Shown: piece by piece, positions 9,572 through 18,545 of the stretch
Layout of the letters: every line of letters begins with the position of its first letter
How positions within the stretch are numbered: the first letter of the stretch is position 1
Assembly (NCBI GenBank): GCA_011176685.1
Contig: DUED01000037.1
Coordinates: 1 to 64,000 of the forward strand
Length of the DNA: 64,000 bases
Reading direction: 5' to 3'
DNA from: Anaerolineae bacterium
Lineage (GTDB): Bacteria; Chloroflexota; Anaerolineae; Anaerolineales; Anaerolineaceae
Made by a program: the position numbers and the translations under genes
The notes under the pieces: generated by a model
Database searches by the model: none
What the model saw: the letters and a program-made list of their open reading frames with translations, nothing else
What the model was told of the DNA's origin: nothing

Positions 9572-10285
9572 TTATTTTTGAAGTTTTATAAGAAAAACTG
9601 ATTTGTAGTAGGGGCAAATATTTTTCAAAATACAAGTGTCGCACTCTGGCTGCCTTGAGTGGCAGATTTCCCTGCCTAACAAGATAAGATTGAGGTGTGC
9701 GGCTGGATACTGTTTGGGGTCAAAGATATTTTCTAAGTGTTTGTGAGCCTGTGACGCACTCATCTTGTCCGGGCGTAATCCTAGTCGACCGGTAACGCGG
9801 TAGATGTGGGTGTCTACCGGGAAGGCAGGAATGCCTAGCGAGAATTGCATCACAATGGCGGCTGTTTTTGGTCCCACACCTTTGAAACGCAATAACCATT
9901 TGCGTGCTTCCTCTTTGGAATAATCCCTCAGAAAGTCGAGTTCCAGCGAGCCATGTTCCTGGGTAATCTTCTGCAGGATGTCCTGCATGCGTGGCCCTTT
10001 TTGGTTTGCCAAGCCGGCAGGGCGGATGGCTGCAATGACTTCATCGGCAGGCGCATCGCGCATCTGGTCCCAGGATGGATAGCGCGCACGCAGGCGCTGG
10101 AAAGCCAGGTCACGGTTGAAGTCATTGGTGTTTTGCGAGAGGATGGTCGAAATCAGCTCATCCAGCGGCGGCATGACTGAATGCCAGTGTGGTTCGCCGT
10201 ACTTTCTTATCAGGAGCTGGAAAATTTTCTGTGCCTTTTTCTTGAGATGGGATTTTGGTTTTTTTCTTAGATATGGTTGCTTCAT
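9572..10285 (-). CDS. nth: Endonuclease III-like DNA glycosylase
   Basis: This 237-residue protein belongs to the HhH-GPD superfamily. The helix-hairpin-helix has the catalytic lysine (FKGVGPKTAAIVMQF) and the catalytic aspartate lies in FPVDTHIYRVTGRLGL. The C-terminal Fe-S loop has the exact C-x6-C-x2-C-x5-C spacing (CHSRQPECDTCILKNIC). It should remove oxidised pyrimidines and cut the abasic site. The N-terminus is basic and somewhat longer than E. coli Nth. It lies 5 nt downstream of the asparaginase remnant, as the last gene of a leftward run that begins at miaB. Confidence 0.9.
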   Translation of the reverse strand: MKQPYLRKKPKSHLKKKAQKIFQLLIRKYGEPHWHSVMPPLDELISTILSQNTNDFNRDLAFQRLRARYPSWDQMRDAPADEVIAAIRPAGLANQKGPRMQDILQKITQEHGSLELDFLRDYSKEEARKWLLRFKGVGPKTAAIVMQFSLGIPAFPVDTHIYRVTGRLGLRPDKMSASQAHKHLENIFDPKQYPAAHLNLILLGREICHSRQPECDTCILKNICPYYKSVFLIKLQK

Positions 10286-10290
10286 AAAAT

Positions 10291-10795
10291 TTATAAGCGC
10301 TCCAGCACCTGAATGAATGCATCAGACGCTCGAATCTCTCCGATATTGAGTTGACGCCAATTATTTATCGGGCGGGCGTTAAACCCTGATATCTTTTTAA
10401 TTTCCCCCGCAGTCAGCAATCCCAAGTGCCTAAGGATAGCCATTGCTGCCACTGGGTGGGCGCGTGCCATACTGTAGGTCGCTTTCTTTAATACAGATCT
10501 TCGTAAGCAGTTTATGCGGGACCTTTTCGTGTCGGTCTGTACCGGGGTGGGAAGCGTAAAGTATAGCGATATCCTCTGGAACTAACCCGTATTGCTCTAT
10601 GCCATTATGCTCCAATGATGCCAATGCCTGCAGGGCTTTAGCGGAAGAGCGTAAATACACCACTCTATGTGGGTCATCGTAATGGAAGATGATATTGCCC
10701 ACAGGATCGGAAATGATCACAGTGCCATAATAAACGGATACAAGCAATTCACCACGGGTACGCTCTACTAGTGGGATATCTATTTGATCGTTCAT
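10291..10795 (-). pseudogene. L-asparaginase II family (PF06089-type), internally deleted
   Basis: The first about 115 residues match the start of the asparaginase II family: PLVERTRGELLVSVYYG, then YLRSSAKALQALASLEHNGIE (usually RSsaKPxQ) and YASHPGTDRHE. The frame then shifts near the glycine of LQYG and stops at 10430. The next frame instead encodes the family C-terminus: ARAHPVAAMAILRHLGLL, then NNWRQLNIGEIRAS, ending at TAA 10291-10293. About 150-170 residues of the middle of the enzyme are missing, so this is an internal deletion rather than a simple frameshift. The ancestral gene would have ended 5 nt before nth. No active asparaginase is expected. Confidence 0.75.
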
Positions 10796-10820
10796 TGTAT
10801 GTTATTCATTAGAAGGAAAT

Positions 10821-11669
10821 CTATCTTTTAGCCACATCGTAATGGCTGTTGTAATACTGGTTGATTCCCCAGCGCAGCCGCGTTTCATATAGCTCCCGCA
10901 ATTTATTACTCTTGGGTTTAAAACTCGCAGCGAGTTCAAGGGCAATTTTTTCTACTGCATCCTGATTGGCATTTATACTTGCCAGTTTTTCAAGCTTCTT
11001 TTTCACTATTTTTAGGAACTCGATGTGTACTTTAACATCTTCTTTTGTGACCAGTCCACCACGGCCGCCGATGACTAGGTATTCACGGAATTTTGTGGTT
11101 TTGAGGTACTTCAGTGTCTCGAGCCAGTCATCGATATCCGCTGAAGCCAAGAAGGGTGGCTGGTTGGGAGTGACTGCGTCACCTACAAAAGCAACCTTAC
11201 GTCCAGAAAGAATTACCCAGATAGCACCATTGGTAGGTCCAGGGTGAAATTCCAGTTCGACTGGATCGTCGCTCCACTCAACTCTCATTTTTAAAGAGAA
11301 GGTAATTTCTGGACGAATCCAGTGCAAGGGACCGAGGCTGCCAAGCTTTTCCCAATCGCAGCCAGTTAGGGAAATGGGCATTCTGACATTAGATGGTCGG
11401 CTGGCAATAGATTGGGCTGTGTTTTTATGAGTAATTACCGGGCAGCGCACTAACCGGGTACTAATCGTGCGATCGTAGTGTTCATCTAGGATGATCAGTA
11501 AGCGCTCCAATCCAATTCTGGATTTTGAAACAGTGGTGCGCCATGATTGGAAGTCCTTCGCATAGAGGGGAGTGTCAATCATGATCACCCCCTGAGGTGT
11601 CCGCACAGCGCCAAGGGTAACCCCTGAAAAGCCGGTTTCCATTATTACACCATCCGCAATTTCCTTCAT
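10821..11669 (-). CDS. Metallo-beta-lactamase-fold hydrolase with degenerate metal motif
   Basis: This 282-residue protein follows the MBL fold: GVTLGAVRTPQGVIMIDTP at the start, a central HPGPTNGAIWVILSGRKVAFVGDAV (the usual third and fourth metal-ligand strands) and a helical C-terminal tail. The canonical HxHxDH motif is replaced by ILDEHYDRTI, so at most one or two of its ligands remain. Either it binds metal differently or it has lost hydrolase activity. It lies between the AAC(3)-like gene and the asparaginase remnant in a leftward operon. The substrate is unknown. Confidence 0.75.
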   Translation of the reverse strand: MKEIADGVIMETGFSGVTLGAVRTPQGVIMIDTPLYAKDFQSWRTTVSKSRIGLERLLIILDEHYDRTISTRLVRCPVITHKNTAQSIASRPSNVRMPISLTGCDWEKLGSLGPLHWIRPEITFSLKMRVEWSDDPVELEFHPGPTNGAIWVILSGRKVAFVGDAVTPNQPPFLASADIDDWLETLKYLKTTKFREYLVIGGRGGLVTKEDVKVHIEFLKIVKKKLEKLASINANQDAVEKIALELAASFKPKSNKLRELYETRLRWGINQYYNSHYDVAKR

Positions 11670-11730
11670 GCGTTCATCTCCCGTGAATAATCTTTACCAT
11701 TTGCAACTTAAAACGTGAGATTATTATATA

Positions 11731-12564
11731 TTAACTATCTTTTAAACTTTGAGAGGAAGATTCCTTACGTATCGCCCTTCTAACTGCATTACAGCGCTTA
11801 CAGGAGAGCTCGTTGCAAAGTAGTGTGTAGGGATCTTCTTTGATCAGATTGGACGCAACTGAAATGAGGTTATCGAGGGACATGTAATACCAGGTGGTGT
11901 CACCTACCTGTGTTCTATAAAGTTCGCCTTCCAGATGATAAAGTACTTTATGAAATCCTTCTGGACAGCCCGGAAAGTGGGGGCATTCCACTATGCCTGT
12001 AGGGGTGAGAGCCCAGCGGGTGAATTGCTTGCGCCCTGCCAGTTGCTCAGCATAATGCAGGCTGAAGTTCTGGGAAGGTTTAGTTCCCATTAACAAAACC
12101 CAGGCATTCTGGCTCATCATGGCAGCAATATGGCCGTAGGGCTTTTCTAAGGTCTGGCTTTCTAGGGCGGTGTCTAAACCCAGTCCTGTGAAGGAAAGAA
12201 TGGGATGTTGAGAGCGGGAGATGTCTGGATAGTAACGCAGAGCTTCCACAACTTGGCTGTCAGGCAGGTCGGTAGACATACTGGATGTAAATATCTCTGC
12301 ATTGAGGTTCTGGTAACGTGCACTGCCATAAGTGACAGCGTTGTCCTCAGGGCCGAATTCGGGGATTACCATAGTGCGGTAAGTGAAACTGGGCATCATA
12401 ACATTATCTGCTGTAGCCAGTAAGGCACCCAGCACGGTTTCTGCTCCGCCTTTTACATCTCCCAGTGATTTGAGCGAAATGTGGGCGATGATAGGTGTAT
12501 CCCGTTTTAAACCCAAAGATTTAAAGCTTTGGATGATTTTGTGATAAGTAAGTGTTCCATTCAT
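11731..12564 (-). CDS. AAC(3)-family N-acetyltransferase-like protein
   Basis: This 277-residue protein matches the aminoglycoside 3-N-acetyltransferase/YokD fold: PIIAHISLKSLGDVKGGAETVLGALLA, NVMMPSFTY, and the late SFTGLG...EKPYGHIAAMMSQNAWVLLMGT and FSLHYAEQLAGR, with the conserved histidine. The C-terminal tail adds a CNELSCKRCNAVRRAI cysteine cluster. Chromosomal copies in environmental bacteria often have unknown acceptors, so aminoglycoside resistance should not be assumed. It lies in the miaB-nth leftward run. Confidence 0.85.
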   Translation of the reverse strand: MNGTLTYHKIIQSFKSLGLKRDTPIIAHISLKSLGDVKGGAETVLGALLATADNVMMPSFTYRTMVIPEFGPEDNAVTYGSARYQNLNAEIFTSSMSTDLPDSQVVEALRYYPDISRSQHPILSFTGLGLDTALESQTLEKPYGHIAAMMSQNAWVLLMGTKPSQNFSLHYAEQLAGRKQFTRWALTPTGIVECPHFPGCPEGFHKVLYHLEGELYRTQVGDTTWYYMSLDNLISVASNLIKEDPYTLLCNELSCKRCNAVRRAIRKESSSQSLKDS

Positions 12565-12624
12565 GGGCGTTTAAAGTATTATACGCGAGATGAAATTCAG
12601 AAAGAAAAAGTTAGCATTCTATAT

Positions 12625-13332
12625 TCAGTCTGGAGATTGACAAAGTGGGATTTGGTTCTTGTTGTCTTTTGCGTTCAGTTCCAACTTGAAATAAGGGGAA
12701 GGATCCAGCGTGTTCTTAATTTCTAGTTCATTGAGAAAATGTCCCTCGCCATCATCTAGAACGATCGAGAAATGCAGATGTACTCCGACTGGATGATTAG
12801 AGGTTCCGGAATAGTTACCCTGATAACCGAGAAAAGTACCGGAAGTGACGAAAACCTCGCTGGTTCCCGGTGGGAATTCTGCTGAGATAACGGAACCACC
12901 GGCTTCATCTGCCAGGTGGGTGTAATAGGTCCAGATTTGGCTGCCAGGATTTAGTGGGTCGCTGGGAATGCGGATAATGACCGTGGATTTCCAATGCGGT
13001 AGGCGAGTTAAAAATCCATCATAAGCTGCGAAAACTGGCGTTAAACCCGGTTTTTCTCCACCGAAGATATCAATGCCCTGATGGTGGTGGCCAGGGCGGA
13101 AGGAATCGCCCCATAAAAAGCCAATATAGCCATCTGTAGGCATCATGAATGGAGCATCACTGCAGCGTTGCTTGGCTCTAATAGCCCAATCAGAATGCGC
13201 CTCAGGATGGCGGATCCACTCTTGTACCCGCAGCAGGCGTAGCGGGTTGAGCAAATATCGGATGAAATAGTAGCAGATTAATAAAAGCAGTGCGACTAGT
13301 ATGGCCGCTAATATCTTGGAGACTATTTTCAT
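12625..13332 (-). CDS. Membrane-anchored M23-type metallopeptidase
   Basis: About 235 residues. There is one N-terminal membrane helix (residues about 5-28). The peptidase domain has GHHHQGIDIFGG for the first zinc ligands (H-x3-D type) and GVHLHFSI for the HxH motif, with YYTHLAD and FLGYQGNYSGTSNHPVGVHLH between. M23 enzymes cleave peptidoglycan cross-bridges, so an extracytoplasmic cell-wall role is likely. I chose the second methionine (13332); the open frame reaches 13338. It is 22 nt downstream of miaB. Confidence 0.8.
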   Translation of the reverse strand: MKIVSKILAAILVALLLLICYYFIRYLLNPLRLLRVQEWIRHPEAHSDWAIRAKQRCSDAPFMMPTDGYIGFLWGDSFRPGHHHQGIDIFGGEKPGLTPVFAAYDGFLTRLPHWKSTVIIRIPSDPLNPGSQIWTYYTHLADEAGGSVISAEFPPGTSEVFVTSGTFLGYQGNYSGTSNHPVGVHLHFSIVLDDGEGHFLNELEIKNTLDPSPYFKLELNAKDNKNQIPLCQSPD

Positions 13333-13353
13333 AATCAAGAACTTTAAATGATG

Positions 13354-14673
13354 TTATCTGGCTAATGATCCGATCATAGACCAGGGACCTGTCCAGGTGA
13401 TCTCTACAGGCAGAACCTTTCCACGCAGGTTCCTTTCATTTTCCAAGAAAACCAATTTATTAGTGGGTGTTCGTCCTCTCCAGCGCATTTTGTGTTTATC
13501 CTCAAACAGTACTGATACTTGCTGACCCAAGTAACGCTGGTTGATCTTGGTTGAAATTCTTTTCTGTATTTTCTCTATCTCCCGGAAGCGGCGCATTTTC
13601 TCCTCAGGAGTAACGCTATCTGTTAGATTCTCCGCTGCATATGTTCCAGGGCGGGGGGAGTATCTAGCGACATGAGTCATATCTGGCTGCAATTCATCAA
13701 GTAGCTTGAGCGTATTTTTAAATTGTGCATTGCTCTCACCAGGGAAACCAACAATCAGGTCGGTGATGATGGAAGCATCTTTGAAAATGCTGCGAATCCG
13801 TAATACGAGTTCCATAAATTTTTCTACTGTGTAACCTCTACGCATGTGGTTGAGCACTACATTATCCCCGGCTTGTACTGGCAGTTCAAAATGTGGCATA
13901 ACTTTCGGCAGGCTGGCGACTATTTCGAGTAATCCATCGTCGATCCAGTTGGGGTGTGATGTCAGAAAGCGGATGCGTTCCAGACCCTCGATAGGATGAA
14001 TAAGTTTGATTAACTCTGTTAGTGATGGTAATCCAGGCTGATCCATACCATAACGGTTGACAATCTGTCCCAACAGGGTCACTTCTTTCACTCCTTGATC
14101 AACCAGGGACTGGACCTCCTCAAGTATCACATCTGGTGGACGGCTGCGTTCTCGACCGCGACGCAGTGGTATGATGCAGTAACTGCAAGCATATGAACAG
14201 CCATACACAATAGGCACAAAAGCAGGAACGAGCTTTCCTTGCTGTTCAGATGGAAGGCGGTAGCGGTTCATTTCCAATAGGATCTTTTGTGCGCTTTTCC
14301 TGTGTTTTGATGTCATATCCCTGGCATTATCTGCAAGGTAGTGAACTATTGGAGCGGGGTCGGAAGGGGATGAAAACACATCCACATAGGGAAATCGTTG
14401 TTTCAAGTGGGAATAGTCGCCAGTGCCTACCAGACAGCCCATTAGGTTGATGACAACGTCCGGATTATTGTTTTTAACCTTTTTGAGTGAAGAAAGGCGA
14501 CCGATAGCTTTGTCCTCTGCGCTCTGACGTACAACGCACGTGTTGAGTACAATCACATCTGCCTCATCAGCAGATCGCGTGTGAGTATAGCCCAACTGCT
14601 CCAGAGCGGATGCAACTCGTAGGGAATCGGATACATTCATCTGGCATCCTTCAGTCCAGATGTGATATTTCAT
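13354..14673 (-). CDS. miaB: tRNA-2-methylthio-N6-dimethylallyladenosine synthase
   Basis: This 439-residue methylthiotransferase has the N-terminal UPF0004 domain with cysteines 10, 46 and 80 for the auxiliary Fe-S cluster. The radical-SAM motif YGCSYACSYC has cysteines at 159, 163 and 166. The HPNWIDDGLLEIVASLPKVMPHFELPVQ and IVGFPGES blocks follow, with a C-terminal TRAM-like domain. It thiomethylates i6A37 of tRNAs. MiaB is favoured over the paralogues RimO and MtaB by WTEGCQMNVSDS and the C-terminal pattern. No ribosome-binding site is visible: a perfect TATAAT lies 7 nt upstream of the ATG. Confidence 0.9.
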   Translation of the reverse strand: MKYHIWTEGCQMNVSDSLRVASALEQLGYTHTRSADEADVIVLNTCVVRQSAEDKAIGRLSSLKKVKNNNPDVVINLMGCLVGTGDYSHLKQRFPYVDVFSSPSDPAPIVHYLADNARDMTSKHRKSAQKILLEMNRYRLPSEQQGKLVPAFVPIVYGCSYACSYCIIPLRRGRERSRPPDVILEEVQSLVDQGVKEVTLLGQIVNRYGMDQPGLPSLTELIKLIHPIEGLERIRFLTSHPNWIDDGLLEIVASLPKVMPHFELPVQAGDNVVLNHMRRGYTVEKFMELVLRIRSIFKDASIITDLIVGFPGESNAQFKNTLKLLDELQPDMTHVARYSPRPGTYAAENLTDSVTPEEKMRRFREIEKIQKRISTKINQRYLGQQVSVLFEDKHKMRWRGRTPTNKLVFLENERNLRGKVLPVEITWTGPWSMIGSLAR

Positions 14674-14680
14674 GTGCGCG

Positions 14681-14686
14681 ATTATA
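14681..14686 (-). promoter_or_regulatory. -10 element of a leaderless miaB promoter
   Basis: TATAAT on the minus strand lies 7 nt from the miaB ATG at 14673, which places the expected transcription start on or next to the A of the start codon. No Shine-Dalgarno fits between them. No strong -35 is seen. Confidence 0.6.
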
Positions 14687-14738
14687 ACAGTAATTCAGAT
14701 CGAATAAGTCCACATTATGATTTACAGGGCTTGTTTGG

Positions 14739-14744
14739 TAAAAT
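14739..14744 (+). promoter_or_regulatory. -10 element of a leaderless C39-TPR promoter
   Basis: TAAAAT lies 6 nt upstream of the ATG at 14751, again leaving no room for a leader or ribosome-binding site. The -35 region is weak. Confidence 0.5.
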
Positions 14745-14750
14745 TGCGCC

Positions 14751-16034
14751 ATGCAAAATCCTGAATATCTGCCATATCAAAAAAAACGTAGCAAAGTGTG
14801 GATGTGCTTGCTGCTAGTTGTATTGTTGCTTGCTGGCGGTTTATTGCTTTATCAGATTCCGCGAATCAAACGGGCACTAGGCTGGCGCCTGGATATTATA
14901 CTGACCTACCTGCGCGGAGTGGTTAACCCAGCGCAAGGTTTGCCAACGCCTGCTGTAAGCACACAGTCGGCATTTATGTTACCAACTGGGACACCGCTAC
15001 CACTCACTGCAACATTAACACCGACTCCAATGATTTCCCCAACTCCAACCCTCACGTCTACACCAATTCCGGATAGGGTGTTCCTGGATCCGCCGGCATA
15101 CGATGAAAAAAAGGACCGCCAGGACTGGAATAACTGCGGTCCGGCGACGCTGGCGCTTTATCTGCGTTATTTTGGCTGGGATGGAGACCAGTTTGATGTC
15201 TCGCGCATTATCAAACCGACCCGCGATGATCGTAATGTCAATGTGGAGGAGCTTGTGTTTTATGTGCGTACACATGCTGGCTGGTTGAACGCGGAATATC
15301 GTGTGGGCGGTGATATCGACACCGTTCGTAAATTCATCGCAGCCGGTATTCCCGTAATGATAGAAGAAACTTTTAAGACTGACCGCCAGTATTGGCCTGA
15401 GGACGACCAATGGGCCGGACATTATTTGTTGATCACCGCTTACGATGATGAATCCCAACAATTCACCGCACAGGACTCGGAGATTGGTCCCAACCAAAAA
15501 ATTCCTTATTCAAATCTAGATAAGAACTGGCAGTCCTTCAACCGAGTCTACATTTTAGTGTTCTTCCCAGAGGAGGAACAATTGATACAAGAGCTGTTAG
15601 GCGAGGACTGGGATATAGACGTGAATCGCCAGCATGCGCTGGAGACTGCTGAACTGGAAACGCAGTTATATCCAGATAATGCTTTTACCTGGTTCAATTT
15701 AGGGACTAACCTGACATATTTTGAACGCTATCACGAGGCTGCGCTGGCTTACGATAATGCCCGTAATATCGGCTTACCACAACGCATGTTGCGTTATCAG
15801 TTTGCACCCTTTATTGCATATTTTCACTCAGGCCGCACAGAAGAACTGATGACACTGACCAAATTTGCCTTGGAAATAACGCGTGTCTCAGAAGAAGCAA
15901 GGTTGTGGCGGGGGTGGGGTTTCTACCGGATGGGCGATAAGAGCGCTTCCTTAACCCAATTCCGGGACGCACTCAAGGTCCGCCCGGATTATGAAGATGC
16001 CCTGTATGCTATAGAATACATTACTAACAATTAA
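14751..16034 (+). CDS. Membrane-anchored C39-like peptidase with TPR repeats
   Basis: This 427-residue protein has a basic N-terminus, a single membrane helix (about residues 15-38) and a Thr/Pro-rich linker (about 65-105, with many TPTP repeats). A papain-like C39 domain follows, with the catalytic cysteine in DWNNCGPATLALYLRYFG (C about 129) and histidine in WAGHYLLITAYDD (about 224). The C-terminal third is TPR-like (AFTWFNLGTNLTYFERYHEAALAYDNA and two more units). The C39_2 type is predicted to act outside the cell; no substrate is evident. The mRNA is probably leaderless. It is followed 8 nt later by a HAD hydrolase. Confidence 0.8.
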   Translation: MQNPEYLPYQKKRSKVWMCLLLVVLLLAGGLLLYQIPRIKRALGWRLDIILTYLRGVVNPAQGLPTPAVSTQSAFMLPTGTPLPLTATLTPTPMISPTPTLTSTPIPDRVFLDPPAYDEKKDRQDWNNCGPATLALYLRYFGWDGDQFDVSRIIKPTRDDRNVNVEELVFYVRTHAGWLNAEYRVGGDIDTVRKFIAAGIPVMIEETFKTDRQYWPEDDQWAGHYLLITAYDDESQQFTAQDSEIGPNQKIPYSNLDKNWQSFNRVYILVFFPEEEQLIQELLGEDWDIDVNRQHALETAELETQLYPDNAFTWFNLGTNLTYFERYHEAALAYDNARNIGLPQRMLRYQFAPFIAYFHSGRTEELMTLTKFALEITRVSEEARLWRGWGFYRMGDKSASLTQFRDALKVRPDYEDALYAIEYITNN

Positions 16035-16042
16035 GTTGCAAT

Positions 16043-16726
16043 ATGGCATTAAATCTGGAGAGTATCCGCGCGATTTGTTTTGATGTGGATGGCACCTTGA
16101 GTGACACAGATGATCAACTGATAGCGAAACTGGAAAAGTGGCTGTCCCCCTTATGCCTATTATGCCCAGCAGAAAAGTTACACAATCTTGCGCGTCGGCT
16201 GGTTATAGTGCTGGAAAATCCGGTAAATGTTATATATCAGCTTGCCGATAAAGTTGGGCTGGATAATTACTTCGCGCACATCTACAGTAAATTTTCAAGA
16301 AGAGCAAAGAGAAGAAGTGTCAGGCATACATTCTTGCTTATCTCTGGCGTGCGCGAGATGCTTGTAAAGTTGATAGGTAAATATAAAATCGCAATTGTCA
16401 GTGCGCGTGGGGAGAAAAGCACCAGAGAGTTTCTTAAAGATTTTAACTTGGAAGAATTTTTCAATGTAGTGGTCACTGCGCGTACTTGCTACTATACTAA
16501 ACCCTTTCCGGATCCGATCTTGTATGCAGCCGGTATAATGGGCGTGGAACCGAGTGAATGCCTGATGGTAGGGGATACGGTTCTGGATATTAAAGCTGGA
16601 AAACGAGCAGGTACGCAAACGGTGGGAGTGCTGTGTGGGTTTGGTGTAGAACGAGAGTTTCTAAGGGCAGGTGCAGATCTTATCTTGAACAGTACGCCAG
16701 AAATTGTCAAAGTGATCTTGCCGTAA
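16043..16726 (+). CDS. HAD-superfamily hydrolase
   Basis: This 227-residue protein has all four HAD motifs: FDVDGTLSDTD (motif I, nucleophile aspartate), IAIVSARG (motif II), KPFPDPILYAAGIMGV with its lysine (motif III), and MVGDTVLDIKAGKRAGTQTVGV (motif IV). The cap between motifs I and II is helical, as in subfamily IA (phosphoglycolate phosphatase-like). The substrate is unknown. It is probably co-transcribed with the C39-TPR gene. Confidence 0.85.
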   Translation: MALNLESIRAICFDVDGTLSDTDDQLIAKLEKWLSPLCLLCPAEKLHNLARRLVIVLENPVNVIYQLADKVGLDNYFAHIYSKFSRRAKRRSVRHTFLLISGVREMLVKLIGKYKIAIVSARGEKSTREFLKDFNLEEFFNVVVTARTCYYTKPFPDPILYAAGIMGVEPSECLMVGDTVLDIKAGKRAGTQTVGVLCGFGVEREFLRAGADLILNSTPEIVKVILP

Positions 16727-16738
16727 GGAAATTGATAA

Positions 16739-17509
16739 TTACAGTTCCGGAAGTATTATCAGGGGATTTTCTGATTTATTGGCGATGACTTTCAATGGAT
16801 ATTGATAAACCCTGCTGAGAACATGAGCGGTTAATACTTCTAGTGGTGCACCAATTGCGTGAATCCTGCCAGAAGAAAGCAGTATGATTTGTTCACAAAA
16901 GCATGCTACCTGATTGAGATCGTGCAGGGCAATCAGCACAGCAATGCTCTTTTCTTGAACAGTACTTTTAATCAGCCTGAGAAATTCCACCTGATAGCGA
17001 AAATCAAGATGTGTGGTGGGTTCATCCAGAAGTAGAAGCCGGGTGGATTGTGCCAGCGCTCTTGCCAGGATAACGCGCTGCTGCTCGCCAGCGGATAACT
17101 CTTGGGCAAAAATGTCAGCCAACGGCAGGGTATTAGTCTGCTGCATGGCTTCCTGGGCTATCGCCTCATCCTGTTTGCTCACGCTGCCCAGCCAGTTCAA
17201 ATGCGGTGTGCGTCCCATCAGCACGATTTGCCGCGTGGTAAATCCCGGCGGGATTATGCGGACTTGCGGTACCACTGCAATGAATTTAGCGCGCTTGGAA
17301 GGCGAAAGGTGCTTGATGGATTTATTTTTGTAATAGATCTCACCAACTTGGGTTGGGAGTACTCCACTGATAGAGCGAATTAAAGTGGTTTTTCCTGAAC
17401 CATTGGGGCCGATTAAGCCGATGATCTTTCCTGTTTGTAACTGGAAAGATATATTCTCAAGGACTGGCTTGCCGTTGTAGCTGACAGTAAGATTTTTCAC
17501 ATCAAGCAT
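16739..17509 (-). CDS. btuD: B12/iron-siderophore type ABC transporter ATPase
   Basis: This 256-residue ATP-binding subunit has Walker A (IGLIGPNGSGKTTLIRSISG), the Q-loop (VVPQVR), the signature LSAGEQQRVILARALAQ, Walker B (LLLLDEPTTHLDF) and the H-loop (LIALHDLNQV). It is the BtuD/FecE/FhuC type. It ends the btuF-btuC-btuD operon, 3 nt after the permease. The upstream cobalamin riboswitch indicates a corrinoid substrate. Confidence 0.9.
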   Translation of the reverse strand: MLDVKNLTVSYNGKPVLENISFQLQTGKIIGLIGPNGSGKTTLIRSISGVLPTQVGEIYYKNKSIKHLSPSKRAKFIAVVPQVRIIPPGFTTRQIVLMGRTPHLNWLGSVSKQDEAIAQEAMQQTNTLPLADIFAQELSAGEQQRVILARALAQSTRLLLLDEPTTHLDFRYQVEFLRLIKSTVQEKSIAVLIALHDLNQVACFCEQIILLSSGRIHAIGAPLEVLTAHVLSRVYQYPLKVIANKSENPLIILPEL

Positions 17510-17512
17510 AGT

Positions 17513-18541
17513 TCACCAGTACTGCTTTCTTGATTTTCGTAAAATGAACAGGAAGAAGGGCGCACCGAATATTGCCGTGATAATGCCCACAGGTAGTTCT
17601 TGTGGCGCCATCAGAATACGCGCCAGAATGTCTGAAATAAGCAGGAAGAAAGCACCTGCCAGCGTGGATAAGGGTAGAAGGCGCCGGTAATCATTCCCCC
17701 ACAGATTGCGGATGACGTGCGGTACGATCAAACCGACGAACCCGATGATACCGGAAAATGCGACCGCTGCAGCTGTTGTCAGTGTGGCAGCCAGAATAAT
17801 GGTATTTTTGGTCTTTTTGACATGCACACCTAACTGCTGCGCCTGTTCCTCACCAAACTGCAGGACGTTTAATTGATAGCCCATCAGGAATAAAACGCTG
17901 ATACCAATAAGGATATAGGGCGCGGCAGCGGTAACCGGTTGCCAACCAACTAGCGTACTTCCTCCCATCAGCCACACGATTGCGCGGCGGAGTTCGCCGC
18001 TGGAGTTAATGAGCAGGAAGGAGGTGACTGCGGACACAAAAGCGCTCACCGCGACACCAGCCAGAATCAGATTGGTGACTGTTGTCGAGTGGCCGGCACG
18101 GGCAAGCTGATAAACTATGACAACAGCCAGTAGAGCACCCAGAAATGCAGATGCTGGTACAGCCAGGTAGCTAAAAAAGGAACTTGGCCATTGCAGTGTA
18201 ATTGCCAGCATAGCGCCCAGACCTGCACCTGAAGCGACCCCTATAAGATAAGGGTCAGCTAGCGGATTACGGAATAATCCTTGGTAAGCTCCACCGCTGG
18301 TTGCCAGTGCAGCGCCTGTTAATGCGACCAGAATTGTGCGTGGCAGGCGCAAGTCAAAGATGATGTTCGAGGAGGTTTGAAGCTGTTTAGAGAGGTTTGG
18401 ATTGGGGCTGAACCTCTCTAAAATTACAGCAATGAGGTCCTTAAGGGGGATGAAAACACTGCCTACTGCTACACTAAGCAGCAACGCGAAAAGCAGCAGC
18501 ATGGCATGCAGGATGAATGGTGAGGCAGATGTTTTCTTCAT
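17513..18541 (-). CDS. btuC: B12/iron-siderophore type ABC transporter permease
   Basis: About 342 residues with roughly ten membrane helices, matching the FecCD/BtuC family: FDLRLPRTILVALTGAALATSGGAYQGLFRNPLADPYLIGVASGAGLGA, and the late GIIGFVGLIVPHVIRNLWG coupling region. ATG 18541 lies 4 nt after the btuF stop codon. A TTG in the same frame at 18553 is a less likely start. Corrinoid import is inferred from the riboswitch. Confidence 0.9.
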   Translation of the reverse strand: MKKTSASPFILHAMLLLFALLLSVAVGSVFIPLKDLIAVILERFSPNPNLSKQLQTSSNIIFDLRLPRTILVALTGAALATSGGAYQGLFRNPLADPYLIGVASGAGLGAMLAITLQWPSSFFSYLAVPASAFLGALLAVVIVYQLARAGHSTTVTNLILAGVAVSAFVSAVTSFLLINSSGELRRAIVWLMGGSTLVGWQPVTAAAPYILIGISVLFLMGYQLNVLQFGEEQAQQLGVHVKKTKNTIILAATLTTAAAVAFSGIIGFVGLIVPHVIRNLWGNDYRRLLPLSTLAGAFFLLISDILARILMAPQELPVGIITAIFGAPFFLFILRKSRKQYW

Positions 18542-18545
18542 TAAA

